From: Bathymodiolus brooksi
Taxonomy: Eukaryota > Mollusca > Bivalvia > Mytilida > Modiolidae
Assembly (NCBI GenBank): GCA_963680875.1
Contig: OY804588.1
Location: forward strand, 63,750,397 to 63,814,396
Reading direction: 5' to 3'
Length of the DNA: 64,000 nt
The position numbers and the translations under genes are program-made. The number at the start of each line of letters is the position of its first letter. Positions within the stretch are counted from its first letter, which is position 1. Shown here in pieces: positions 47,239-57,308 of the stretch. The notes under the pieces were generated by a model that had not been told where the DNA came from, did not search any database, and was given only the letters and a program-made list of their open reading frames with translations.

Positions 47239-49868
47239 TTATTATACCTCATGAATATTCATAAGGATATACTCGCTTTCTATTGGGTACGCTTTGTCAT
47301 GTGAATTTTTTTCCCGCGGTATGACCACTAAATCTTCCAAATAAGTCATTATTTATCACGTGATATTACACTGACCTGTAGATATTGACCGATTGAAAAA
47401 AATAAGATGGCGACCGATTAATCCCATTTCGATTGAAATATGGAATAGACTATGATATTGTTAGTATCAAGAAACGGACGATAGTTGTGTAAAATTACGT
47501 CTCTACCTGTCGTTTGCGACTTGGAAAATGGCGAGCTACAGGTTCGTATTCCTGACTACCGATGAACTGCAGGAATTATTGGAAAACCGGGACAGTTCAG
47601 AAAAAATGTTATCGGAGCTGCAAAACGCATATTTCTTGATTATTTTCTAGCCAAAAGTATTAATTCTGAGGAACTTATCCAACAGTCGGTGGAGGAAATG
47701 GCATGTTTTTTCGATAAATTTCTATGCGGAAATAAGGAAGAAAGATGGGAACTGTATAGTCGCTCATCGCTGATAAGCATAAGATTTGGGATGCAGAGAC
47801 ATTTTCAGTCATTGAGAAAGTTTGGTATTATCAATGATGTGGCATTTAAGTGGTCAAAATGAAATGTGTATATCTGTGATGACACTCCTGAAATGATCAG
47901 GAAAGGCGAATGTTGTTCGAGTTTTTGTTATTTGCTAAATGTTTGTTGTTATTCAACATAAATGATTGAACATGCTTTATGTTTAAATTCATACTTAGTG
48001 CCTTATCGAGTTTATTTCGGTATAATAAAACAATTGATTACTACCTAAGAAGTCAATACCAGGATATGAGGACCTCTCGACTTGTCACTCTCGGTGACCA
48101 CAAATTTAGTAGAAAACATAAACGAAATTAATTAGTGGTTTCACACATTAAGACAAAAAACAACAAATTTAACTTGTGTTGCTATCACGCTTATATTGGC
48201 ATAATAATGTCACAATAGACCCAGAGTGACATGTTTCATACTAAAATATTGCAAAATGCATTGTGGTGTCAGATTACATGGTCAAAATGCATGTTATGTA
48301 ATATTATGGAATATTGCTCCCCAACACTGGACATACATGGACAGAGGGTATTGCAACTCATCTTATTTTTTATTTATGACTTTATAATTATTGGGAATAT
48401 GTGATTGAATATGTTTATGCAGTAGAAGGGCATATAATATTGAAAATATGGTTGATATTAAGAATTAAACAAATTCATCATGACCCAGTTTGTCGACTTC
48501 AAACATAGAATATGGTGATAACATTATTGTCTTTTTTTCAATCCTACAAATTTGTCCTCATAAATGTTGGTACTTTCAGTTAGAATACATGTAAAATGTA
48601 CTTAGAAAACAATATCGGGCTATAGAAAACAGTTTTAATTGAAAATTATGCAGTAAAAACCTGATAATTTAAATGTGATCTCAGGAAATTTATATTGACC
48701 GCTTAGCATTTTCTTTTAATTTTTCAAATTGTCAATTTGGATTTCATGTTTCAGGGTATTTTTTGGCTGTACAAGTACATTTGCACATCCGGCTTACTTT
48801 AACAGTGAAAACAAATTATGTGGTAACATATATTTATTGAGTTTTAGGGGAAATTACTGTCATGCTCCATAAGAAATTCCAAGACTTCAATATCAATAAA
48901 TCATATTTTTGCCAATCTGATGCAATTAGAAGAAATTTCAAATGGAGATCTAGATACAAAAACTTATTTAATGTCTTAAACTACATAATTTATGGGGATA
49001 AAGAATAAATTAACAAAGATTAGAATGCTGTGAACTCATTTTATGAGACAAAAAGGGGGGGGGGTGGCTTAAATGCAAACATTTCATAGTATTTAGATAT
49101 TAAACATACAACTGAGGCATATATATTTTGCTAAAATTGCTTATTATGTTAGAAATTAGCTTAATAACTGTAATATATAAGAGAATAAGTAAGTTGTTGT
49201 ATATTACACAACCTGAACTCAACAGCTGTAAATGAAGGTATTTTCATTAAAAATCTTCAAGGAGGTACCTGTGCATTTGCACACTTCTTCTTGTAAACAT
49301 GATACCGCCACATACCCCATGAGGTTTTTCTTGGGTTGATATTGCCTAAGGAATAGCAAGTAGGCCAAAAAATGGTTCAAGAAATAAGGTTTTTTGCTCT
49401 TTAGGTATCAAACAACTAATTCACCAAGAGCTTAGAACATATACAACAGTAATCCCTTTTCAAGAACAAAGTTCCTTTCACTTTGAAGTATTGTGAAAAC
49501 TACTGAATGGAATTGAATAATTAAAACTGATAATTGAAGTTCAATATATAGGGATTATGTTGAGCCCAAATGTGATGGACATAGTTGTATTTTAATACCT
49601 CTATGGAAGATTTGATGCATGACCTATAAATACTGAATTTTAGGGGGATTACCAAGCTATTTTTAGAGTATGTATTTTCCCTAGCCTGGCATTTCACTGC
49701 AAGATTTTAAACATGCCCTGATATTTTGACAGAAGGTAGAGAAATCATGTACGTTTCAGAAAATATGTGGTCTTGGAATGGTTAAACTTAAGATAAAATG
49801 GCCAGGTAGGCTCGAAAAAACACAAATTTAGTAGAAAACCTAATAGAAATAAATTTGTGGTTTCACAC
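47239..49868 (+). mobile_element. Element E3 in Sat2, 2.6 kb, Crypton-like
   Basis: A non-satellite stretch bounded by Sat2 on both sides. It begins ATTATACCTCATGAATATTC (palindromic ATGAATATTCAT) and ends TGTGGTTTCACACCA. Near its start, AAGATGGCGACC (about 47403) and an ATG at 47528 begin a recombinase-like frame. A segment of about 50 bp (ACAAATTTAGTAGAAAAC to GTGGTTTCACACA) occurs at about 48108-48150 and again at 49825-49868, each with an internal inverted repeat. 48151-49814 is AT-rich with no gene seen. Confidence 0.65.
47528..47872 (+). pseudogene. Crypton/DUF3504-like tyrosine recombinase, N-terminal part, frameshifted
   Basis: ATG 47528 opens MASYRFVFLTTDELQELLEN and RDSSEK. Loss of one A in the run at 47601-47606 then leads to a stop at 47648. 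In the neighbouring frame the protein continues to TGA 47870-47872 (KRIFLDYFLAKSINSEEL, EEMACFFDKFLCGN, YSRSSLISIRFGMQRHFQSL, INDVAFKWSK). This pattern of an acidic helical N-terminus, a Leu/Phe-rich FFDKFL segment and YSRSSLISIRxGMQRH is that of the SAM-like N-terminal domain of Crypton-type recombinases and the ZMYM2/QRICH1/KCTD1 DUF3504 group. The catalytic domain (R..HxxR..Y) is absent. So this is a truncated relic, and E3 cannot move by itself. The family call is from memory of the pattern. Confidence 0.55.
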
Positions 49869-50062
49869 CATAAGAGTATAAAGAACTGGCATGTAAGAGT
49901 ATAATGGACTGGAATATAAGAATATATAGGACCGGCATAAACGAGTATGTAGGACCTGCATATAAGAGTATATAGGAACGACATAAAAGAGTATGTAGCA
50001 CCGGCATATAAGAGTATGTAGGTTCGGCATATAAGAGTATATAGGAACGGTATATATGATTA
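49869..50062. repeat. Sat2 array, distal fragment
   Basis: Eight or so monomers (AAGAACTGGCATGTAAGAGT and so on) directly after E3, in the same orientation, decaying into AT-rich DNA at about 50062. Confidence 0.9.
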
Positions 50063-50534
50063 AATACCATACCCCCCAAGTAAAAAGGAATGCATGTAAA
50101 ATATTTTTTATTAAAATGTAGACGTCATTGAACATTGAACTCAAACTTGTATATGAATAATCAAGTGAGAAATACAGGCTTATGTGAGCCTCTAGTTGAA
50201 ATAAGATGTCAATATTTTAAATGGTTCATAAATAATTCGTAAAGATGATCTGATCTTTTAGCAATAAACTGCAGTAAAACGCAGACATGCTCATGTTTAT
50301 CCTTTGTATATTTTGCTTGGAAACAGGTAGGGATATATACCAACCAATTAGTTATTGGTTGAGATTTTATTTTGATTGCTTTGGAAGAAAACAAAGCTAA
50401 AATATCATGGTGCCTAAGAATAATCTAGTGCTAAAACTTTAATGTTTTGGTACATCATCATTCTGTGTCTCTGTGTGAAAAATTCAGAAGGATCAGTTTA
50501 CTAGAACTAATATCAAGGCAAGGAATCCATTTTG
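50063..50534. other. AT-rich spacer
   Basis: No gene or repeat recognised. Confidence 0.35.
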
Positions 50535-50770
50535 GAGTGCGTGAGTGATTATTCTTTAACGCCAAAATGAGCAATTATGCGAGTATATCATGGCAATAAC
50601 AAGCTACATTCGATGAAATCATGACGATATCCACTTTGTACTAGTCCAACAAGCTTAGTTGTATTTTTATAGTATTAGTTCACTGAAGCAACAGTCTGTG
50701 GGTAGACATATCACCCCTCTCGGAAACATTATTCTGATTTCGAACCGACCAGTCTTAGCAGTGAAGCAAC
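50535..50770 (-). repeat. tRNA-derived SINE, first group, copy C (diverged)
   Basis: Minus-strand match to the central region of copies A and B (CCACTTTGTACTAGTCCAAC, GTCTGTGGGTAGAC, GAACCGACCAGTCTT on +). The 3' module reads TGCCATGATATACTCGCATA on the minus strand, followed by TTGGCGTTAAAG. The tRNA-like head is lost or too diverged. Confidence 0.75.
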
Positions 50771-51009
50771 CAATATCAATTTTATAATATTGTTTACCTG
50801 ACCTGAGTTTTAGCCTATGAACTATTACAGCAGTTATATATTTATACAAGACTGACCATCTTATATATATTATGTTTAACTTCATATTAAAATGGTCCAG
50901 TCCAGCCTGCTTGCGTCTTTTTTAATATACCTATCCATCGTGTGACTAAGTGGGAAATATCGACCAGCACATCAGACTAAAACGTAGCATATGTTACGGG
51001 ATTGTCGGT

Positions 51010-51240
51010 AATGGTCGTGATAGTATATACATGTACAATCAGTTCCTATCACCACTGAAGTTGTGAGTTCGAATCAGAGCAAGGTGTACTCGATACAACA
51101 TTATGTGATAACGTTTGTCAGTGCTTTGCGTTAAGGAGGTGATTTTCTACTGGGTACTTTTTCCACCTGTAAGACTGACCGCCACGATACAATTGAAATT
51201 TTATTAAAAATGGTATTAAACACCATAACCCTAACACTAA
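51010..51240 (+). repeat. tRNA-derived SINE, second group, copy 3
   Basis: The head region includes GTTGTGAGTTCGAATCAGAG (B-box-like). It is followed by GTGTACTCGATACAACATTA, CACCTGTAAGACTGACCGCC and a tail GGTATTAAACACCATAACCC ending in TAACACTAACCCC. Confidence 0.85.
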
Positions 51241-51394
51241 CCCCATCATATGATACCTTGTAGTTAAAACAAGAACAATTAGCAGTATTATTTTAGTGTG
51301 AGAAAGTGATTTTCATCATGAAATAAATATTATGGGGAACTTATATAGCCATCACAATAGTTAGATGAAAGCTATGACATGTAAGAAGAGATTG

Positions 51395-51625
51395 GCGATA
51401 CCAAATGAGTAATTTGAATCCGTAAATCGACGAAGGACAGACAACACAATGGCCAAATGAAAAAGGACAAAAGAACAAACAACGATCTACAAAGCACTAC
51501 ACAGAAAACTAAAGATCGAGTAATACGAACCCCACAAAAACTTGGGTGTGAACAGAGGTGCTCTGGATGGGTAAGCAGTTTCTGCTCCTCTAGTGGCATT
51601 CGTCATTTTACATGGTCCGGTTTAT
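51395..51625 (+). repeat. Dispersed mollusc repeat R, copy 1
   Basis: Landmarks are GACAGACAACACAATGGCCA, CTACACAGAAAACTAAAGAT, GGTGTGAACAGAGGTGCTCT and GGGTAAGCAGTTTCTGCTCC. I recall similar sequence (GGTGCTCCGGAAGGGTAAGC) as a frequent dispersed repeat in mussels and relatives. Copies 2-4 follow at 51655-51955, 53222-53435 and 53698-53805. Frames through it are not genes. Confidence 0.75.
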
Positions 51626-51654
51626 ATGGTGGTCTGATTTACCACATGAGTAAT

Positions 51655-51955
51655 CAGAAACGTAAATCGGAGGACAGACAACACAATGTGCAAACCAAAG
51701 TAGCTTACATAGCGCCCATAATATTTAGATGAATGTAATGGCCAAAAGAAAAGGGACAAAGGAATAAAGAACGATCTACAAAACACTACACAAATAAATT
51801 AAAGATCGAGCAACACAAACCACACTAAAACCGGGGGTGAACGCAGGTGCTTCGGATGAGTTAGCAGTTCCTGTTCGACTAGTGGTACCCGTCGTGCTAC
51901 AAATCCTATGATAAGTAACTGTTGAAGTTGCCATTGTCCAGTTTATATGGTGGCT
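51655..51955 (+). repeat. Dispersed mollusc repeat R, copy 2
   Basis: Same landmarks in the same order as copy 1 (GGACAGACAACACAATG, AAAGATCGAGCAACACAAAC, GGTGAACGCAGGTGCTTCGG). Both copies end near a GTTTATATGGTGG motif, so the two form a tandem duplication of about 329 bp. Confidence 0.75.
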
Positions 51956-52190
51956 AGATTTACATCTACCTATGTATTAACTGTATACTACCTCTAATGT
52001 GTGCGAGGTCGTTGCCTAACTGTGGTGGGATGAGGTAGATTCAATTTTATATAAGTTTGAATGGTATTCCCTTGCCTCAGTTTTAAAACTGATGGGCATA
52101 GTGTATTAACCTCCATCGCCCGGGGAAAAATTATGTTTATTGTAGCAATTGAAGCATTCTTCCATATCCCATCCTAGAACATGGGCCGTC
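51956..52190. other. Spacer
   Basis: No gene seen. Short unique sequence between repeat R and a SINE. Confidence 0.35.
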
Positions 52191-52437
52191 TTGGACGTGG
52201 TCACATGATAGTTGGATCTACAACTACTTATTCAATCGGTGCCTGTCACCACTGATGTTGTGAGTTTAAATCCTGCTCAGGATGAAGGCGAGGTGTTCAA
52301 CATTATGTGATAAAGTTTGTCAGTGACTTGCGCAGGTCGGTGGTTTTCTCCGCTCCTCCGGTTTCCTCCACCAATAAAACTGAACGCCACTATATAAAAG
52401 AAATATTGTTGAGAATGGCGTTAAAAACACTATAAAA
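52191..52437 (+). repeat. tRNA-derived SINE, second group, copy 4
   Basis: ATAGTTGGATCTACAACTAC at the head, GTTGTGAGTTTAAATCCTGC, then CGGTTTCCTCCACCAATAAA and a tail GAGAATGGCGTTAAAAACAC. The most complete 3' module of the + strand copies. Confidence 0.85.
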
Positions 52438-52606
52438 CAATAAAACTCCCCCTAGACCATCATTTACATACTAATTTCCAGTAATTGAAAAAGCTGAAAT
52501 ACTGCTCGCTGATGCTAAGCATCAATCAAGTAATAAATCATGATCCACTAGAGTGGGCTATAATAAAATTTATAAAATACAAAAAGATATTGCTTCATAA
52601 TATGCA

Positions 52607-52612
52607 TTTATT
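52607..52612 (-). terminator. Poly(A) signal of the fibrinogen-like gene
   Basis: AATAAA on the minus strand, 18 bases after the stop codon at 52630-52632. It would give a very short 3' untranslated region. It is in AT-rich sequence, so it could be coincidental. Confidence 0.5.
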
Positions 52613-52629
52613 TGTTAATATTCAATATT

Positions 52630-52876
52630 CTACTCTCTTCTAACCATCATTGTTGTCCCTTTCAATGAGTAATGGTGCCCTTTCCAAGTAGACCAGTCGA
52701 CTCCATCGGCAAACGACTTATGTTTTCCTTTCAGGTACAGAGCATTCAAGTTTGAACTGTGACAACTTGAATACCACCAAGCACCTTTATACGTCTTTGC
52801 ACAATTGGAACTCCATGTGTCGACGTCTTTATCTTTTGCTGAAAATTTTGTCCTCTGTGTCCTCCCAATGCATCTC
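52630..52876 (-). pseudogene. FREP last exon: C-terminal fibrinogen domain, frameshifted
   Basis: Acceptor ATTTTTAG at 52877. The phase left by the previous exon gives [12 protein letters not shown], then the conserved frame is one base out, resuming as [15 protein letters not shown] (calcium-site-like DKDVD), [35 protein letters not shown] and TTMMVRRE, stop. These are hallmark fibrinogen C-terminal motifs, including the NCA...CH disulphide pair and the GHHYSLKxTxMMVR end. No alternative AG in the exon restores the frame. Confidence 0.9.
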
Positions 52877-52980
52877 CTAAAAATATAATGACACAACGTG
52901 CTTTATTGTATTGCTTCTCTTTTGTGATTGGCATTAAGTACAGGGAAGAGGTGTTTTAGAGATGGATGTTTCAGTTGTTT

Positions 52981-53219
52981 GCCATCGTATGGTAGTTGGA
53001 TTTACAACTACCTATTCAATCAGTGCCTCTTGTGAATTAAAATCCCGTTCATGCGAGGTGTACTCGATACAATAACATGTGATCAAATTTGTCAGTGACC
53101 TGCTGCAATTCGATTGTTTTCTCCGATTATTCTGGTTCCCTCTACCAATAAAGCTGACCGCCACAATACAGCTGAAATATTATTGAACGTGGCGTTAAGC
53201 AACATAACCCTAACCCTAA
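52981..53219 (+). repeat. tRNA-derived SINE, second group, copy 5
   Basis: Head CATCGTATGGTAGTTGGATT, middle GCGAGGTGTACTCGATACAA, 3' module TACCAATAAAGCTGACCGCC and tail GTGGCGTTAAGCAACATAAC, followed by the telomere-like CCCTAACCCTAAC. It lies in the last intron of the fibrinogen-like gene. Confidence 0.85.
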
Positions 53220-53221
53220 CA

Positions 53222-53435
53222 ATAGTCAGAAGTCATACAATACAATGGCCAAACAGAAAAAAGGACAAACAGACAAACAATGATCAACAAAACATTATAT
53301 GCAAAGATTGAGCAATACTAACCGCACATAAAACCCTGTGTGGGGTGAACTCAGATGCACCGGAAGGGTCAACAGCTAATGCACCCACTGGTACAACATG
53401 TCGTGTTAATCAGGTCTCTAGGAAAACGTTGTTTT
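53222..53435 (+). repeat. Dispersed mollusc repeat R, copy 3
   Basis: Contains ATACAATGGCCAAACAGAAA, AAAGATTGAGCAATACTAAC, GTGAACTCAGATGCACCGGA and AGGGTCAACAGCTAATGC. It starts directly after the CCCTAA-rich tail of the SINE at 52981-53219. Confidence 0.7.
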
Positions 53436-53697
53436 AAACTATAGGTTTTCGATTCCCTTTAATTATATATATTATATCATATTGAAATTGATCTTAATGT
53501 ACAATATTATTTGTTAATTGATAAAATATGTTTAAGCTAATCAGATTAAAAATCCCTACGAAGCCCATAAACTGACATGTGAGATATGTTTTTATTTCGT
53601 AGACACGAAATACTATTTTGTTTTAACAAATTATTATTTCGATGATAAAGCACATTTGGTGACAAGAAAAGTTTGAAGATACCAGAGGGATAATCAT

Positions 53698-53805
53698 CAG
53701 CAGTAAATCGAAGGACAATCAATACAATGACCAAAAGAAAAAAGAAAAAACGACAAACAATGATGTACAAAACAGTAAGCGGAAAACTAGATTGGGCACC
53801 ATGAT
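53698..53805 (+). repeat. Dispersed mollusc repeat R, copy 4 (5' fragment)
   Basis: AAATCGAAGGACAATCAATA, ATGACCAAAAGAAAAAAG and AGTAAGCGGAAAACTAG match the first third of the family. Confidence 0.65.
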
Positions 53806-53899
53806 CTCCTTAGATTAATTTCATTTTTAAATCAGATGGCAAAAAGGTCATGTGAACTTTTGTGATCACTTGGCGTCAGTCTTCTGTTAACTTTTGACA

Positions 53900-54330
53900 T
53901 TTGAACCTTCTTCTCTAAAACCGCTTGGCCAAATGAACCTCTATCACAATTGCTTATTTCGACGCGATATGCTTACAAACATGACTGCCATAGGCAATTA
54001 TTGTTTCTTGTTAGTCGATTTCTAAAATTCTTCTCCTCTGAAACCGCTGAATCGATCTGGCTAGCACGCATCTATGGAAGGTCCTCTATAAAGATTGCTC
54101 ATTTCGTCCCGATCCGTTAGCAAACATGATAGCCATAGGCTATTCTTGTTTCTGGTGGATGATTTCTAAAATTATTCTCCTCTAACACAGTTTGGCGAAA
54201 TGAACCGAATCTTGGCAGGAAACATCTATGGAATGTCCTCTATAAAGATTGCTCATTTCATCCCGAATAGACAAAAGCATGGTCGACATTGGACATTTTT
54301 TTTCTGATTGACTGAAATTTAATAAAATCT
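53900..54330. repeat. Degenerate tandem repeat, about 120-145 bp unit
   Basis: Three diverged copies of a unit with TTCTCCTCTGAAACCGCT, ATCTATGGAA.GTCCTCTATA, AAGATTGCTCATTTC.TCCC and ACATGATAGCCATAGGCTAT. It is in the last intron of the fibrinogen-like gene. There is no coding meaning. Confidence 0.7.
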
Positions 54331-54399
54331 TTCTATCTGAATCTACGGGGCACAATGAATTGTTTCTTTGTAGGAATGATGTGTGGGATATCCTGTACA

Positions 54400-54660
54400 C
54401 AACTGCCATATTTCCTGCATTACCCATCGACATAAAGTTATAAGTCCATCTTGCACAACCCCGATGTCCACCTAACATGCATTACCTTGACATCCACCAA
54501 CGTTTTAAACCTTACATGGATTACACCTGATATCAACTTCAACTCCAAAGCCTTTCCTGCATAATCTTGATACCCATCCCCAATATTAAGTCCTACCTGC
54601 ATTACTTTGATATACATCTAAAGTTATAAGCCTCACCTGCATCCCCCTGATATCCACCAA
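54400..54660 (-). repeat. Minisatellite grown around a fibrinogen exon end
   Basis: On the minus strand the end of the exon at 54801-54637 (GGATATCAGGGGGATGCAG/GT) is followed by about five degraded copies of the same junction at roughly 45-60 bp spacing: TATATCAAAGTAATGCAGGT, GGTATCAAGATTATGCAGG, TGGATGTCAAGGTAATGCAT, and so on. Several keep a GCAG/GT-like donor. The intron therefore contains repeated decoy donors. Confidence 0.7.
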
Positions 54661-54801
54661 TTGTCAGCGTGTATAATGACTTTTCATCGCCCAGTGCAAA
54701 CTGTTTATATGTGGCATAATTCACGTTATTGTCAAAATCCTCCATGTTAATACGTAGATTATATTTTCCCTGTGATGTGAGCTGGTGTAAGTGTTCATTT
54801 C
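54637..54801 (-). pseudogene. FREP exon: central fibrinogen domain
   Basis: Acceptor TCTTATTTTTAG, donor GCAG/GTGAGG. Encodes GNEHLHQLTSQGKYNLRINM, then EDFDNNVNYATYKQFALGDE and YTLTIGGYQGDAG without a break. GNEHLHQLT and LRI.MEDFD are characteristic of the fibrinogen domain. Confidence 0.93.
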
Positions 54802-55673
54802 CTAAAAATAAGACATTCATGAGATCCCCAGAATATTTTTTTTCAAATAATTGATTTCAATATAGCTTAACTATTATTTCAACCTTACAAGATGTAGTGC
54901 TTGACACTTTGCATCAGATGGGTTGTATACTAATTTATAATAATGAGTGTTATTTGAAACCTTACGTTAGACGTGTCGTGTACTTTATCCTAATATGACG
55001 TCCTTCATTGACTATTTAAACAATGCGTGATGAAGCTCTCCATATATTTTAATGAGCACGTGCGTATTTTCAGACAAATTATGTAAGTCAATACTAGGTG
55101 ATTTTATGTATTTATACAGGATCGTTGTTCATACAAACAATAAAATGTTCGCTTTGCGTTTTTTCACCTTCATTCTTTTTCGGAAAAAAATACAAAAGAT
55201 GACCATCTATCGACTTTGTATTTTGCAAATTGTCGTCTTCCGGTGACGTAGTTTGTTTACAAGGAACACTGGTGACATTGACATACGCTGGTTGCTGATT
55301 TATTTAACGATTGATTAGGATTTTACTTGTTTAAGTTGCTACAATCAAAATGTCATCAAATTGGAAAATGTCAGTAACTTAATTTCAACAAAGAAAAACA
55401 CCTATAGACATAAAGGTTAGTGGATTTTGTTATGACATGCACTTCCATTACTTACACAATGTACTTCCACTTCAAAAATTAAGATAGATTTTTAATATTG
55501 GAATCGCAATAATTCAGGGAAGCCAAGCTTTTATAACATTTTCACATGGGTAACATTATTTTCCTTTCTTTTTATCTCTCGCTATCACTCGGAATATGTT
55601 TACGGAAGTAATGTTTCCCATCTTAAAGCAAAATACAAACATCGTTACATAATCGTAACATTTAGATACGTAC
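54802..55673. other. Intron of the fibrinogen-like gene
   Basis: AT-rich, no other feature supported. Confidence 0.4.
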
Positions 55674-55770
55674 CTAACCAAAACTCTTTCTCTGGGTTTC
55701 CAAATCCGCGTCTTTACGTCTCTCATTTGCGATAAAAATCAACAGTTCCATCCATTCTTCGTTGAAATAC
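55674..55770 (-). pseudogene. FREP exon with two in-frame stop codons
   Basis: Acceptor CACATTGCAG, donor GGTTAG/GTACG. Reads VFQRRMDGTVDFYRK, stop, ET, stop, RRGFGNPEKEFWLG. The stops sit where related proteins have Trp and a polar or aromatic residue, and each is one substitution from a sense codon. The phase matches both neighbours, so no frameshift is involved here. Confidence 0.92.
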
Positions 55771-55799
55771 CTGCAATGTGATCAAGTGTAACCATGAAT

Positions 55800-56190
55800 A
55801 AGTCACAATCTTGACAATAGCAAACCATTACTTAAACAGTAACCTGTCTACCCCTAACACAGAAAAAAACACAATCATGTCAATACCAAACCATTACTTA
55901 AACAGTAACATGTCTACCCCTAACACTGCAACAAACACAATCATGTCAATACCAAACCATTACTTAAAGAGTAACCTGTCTCAGCCGAACAATGAAAAGG
56001 CTGCAATCTGGTCAATGCCACACCATTACATAAGCAGCAACATTTCTAAACCGAACAATGAATAAGCCACAATCCTGTTAATACCAAATCATTACCAAAA
56101 CAGTAATATGCCTAAACCGAACCTAATTCACCAGAATCCTGTCAATAATGTACCATTATTAAAACAGAATCAGGTCTACACAAATGACAA
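55800..56190. repeat. 66-bp tandem repeat, about 6 copies
   Basis: The unit contains CAATACCAAACCATTACTTA, AACAGTAACATGTCTA and CCCTAACAC. The first three copies are close and the later ones diverged. A 66-bp unit keeps frame, giving a spurious repeated IPNHYLNSNMSTPN peptide. It is intronic. Confidence 0.9.
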
Positions 56191-56489
56191 ACAGCATCGT
56201 CAGAGCAGTTCTAAAATCTAATGGGAAAATTGTAGAAACCTGCTAAATCGATAACATTTACACCCATATAAATGATCGCTAGCTTTTCTTGCTTGATACA
56301 TGTACCTAAATTGACGGCGCTTAACTAGCTTTATGGTCCCACAATCTCCCAGTGAAATGATGAAATCGTGCAAATGCCCTCACATATAATTGGGTTGATG
56401 AAGATAACGCTCATTCTGAATCGTCAACTTTATGTATAGAATATTTATTCTTCATGGCACAGAAGTTGTCATTTGCAAAACTACTAGCC

Positions 56490-56545
56490 GGTGGCCTTGG
56501 GTGTGAGTGAGTGAGTGAGTGGCTGTTGTTTAATGCCAACTCAGA
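56490..56545 (+). repeat. GAGT-repeat SINE-edge fragment
   Basis: GTGAGTGAGTGAGTGAGTGG followed by CTGTTGTTTAATGCCAACTC, like the outer edge of mollusc SINEs next to their TTTAACGCCACTTTC tail. Only a fragment. Confidence 0.45.
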
Positions 56546-56909
56546 AACTATCCAGGCAGAATTTGAATTAGTTTGTTCACCAATCACGCTAAATTTAAAT
56601 GTAAACAATGAAATCAATAGAATAAGTATTACATAACCTCTAATGATGTGTTTATTATCATTACACTATGAAGCGAAAAACTACAGTACTAAGCCAACGT
56701 CATACAACGGAGTTGGCACAGAACAGTTCGACTAAATCAGGACACACTATTTACTATGAGTGTTCGTTCGTGATCCGTTGCAATTATATTTTCGTTTTCC
56801 TATGTGACAATGTATACTTCCACCCATACCTACATTCTAGTTCCATATGCTGACGGTCACTATCATTTTTTCTAAACTTGTTCTGGTCATGAAAATAGAG
56901 CTATATTTA

Positions 56910-57094
<185 letters not shown>

Positions 57095-57177
57095 CATTTA
57101 ACAAGAATAAGATACGAGTTCTGCATAACCATCTCTTACCATTTAATTAATGCCGCGAATAACATATCACTACTTAC

Positions 57178-57308
57178 CGTCCAACCACCACCATTTTTCT
57201 CCATCTCACAGTAAGCTTCAAAACCAGAGGTATTCTTCGGGTAGATCTTGTATACTCCACTCTTGCAAGTAGTTTTATCAAGATCACTACAGTCCGAAGG
57301 TCGCTTAA
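57178..57308 (-). pseudogene. FREP exon: start of the fibrinogen domain
   Basis: Acceptor TTTTATTTTAG, donor ACG/GTAAGT. Encodes KRPSDCSDLDKTTCKSGVYK, then IYPKNTSGFEAYCEMEKNGG and GWT, intact. RPxDC..L......SGVY.IYP...FEAYC.ME..GGGWT is the classic opening of a fibrinogen C-terminal domain. It joins in phase 0 to VFQRR of the next exon. Confidence 0.95.

Noticed and set aside
51457..51732. 91-aa + frame and opposite minus frame
   Set aside because: They lie in dispersed repeat R, which recurs four times with frame-breaking differences.
53201..53219. Interstitial telomere
   Set aside because: Only two to three CCCTAA-like units, always at the end of a SINE.
55811..56065. Repeat protein with NHYLNSN units
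   Set aside because: Translation of an intronic 66-bp tandem repeat that decays without frame conservation after three copies.
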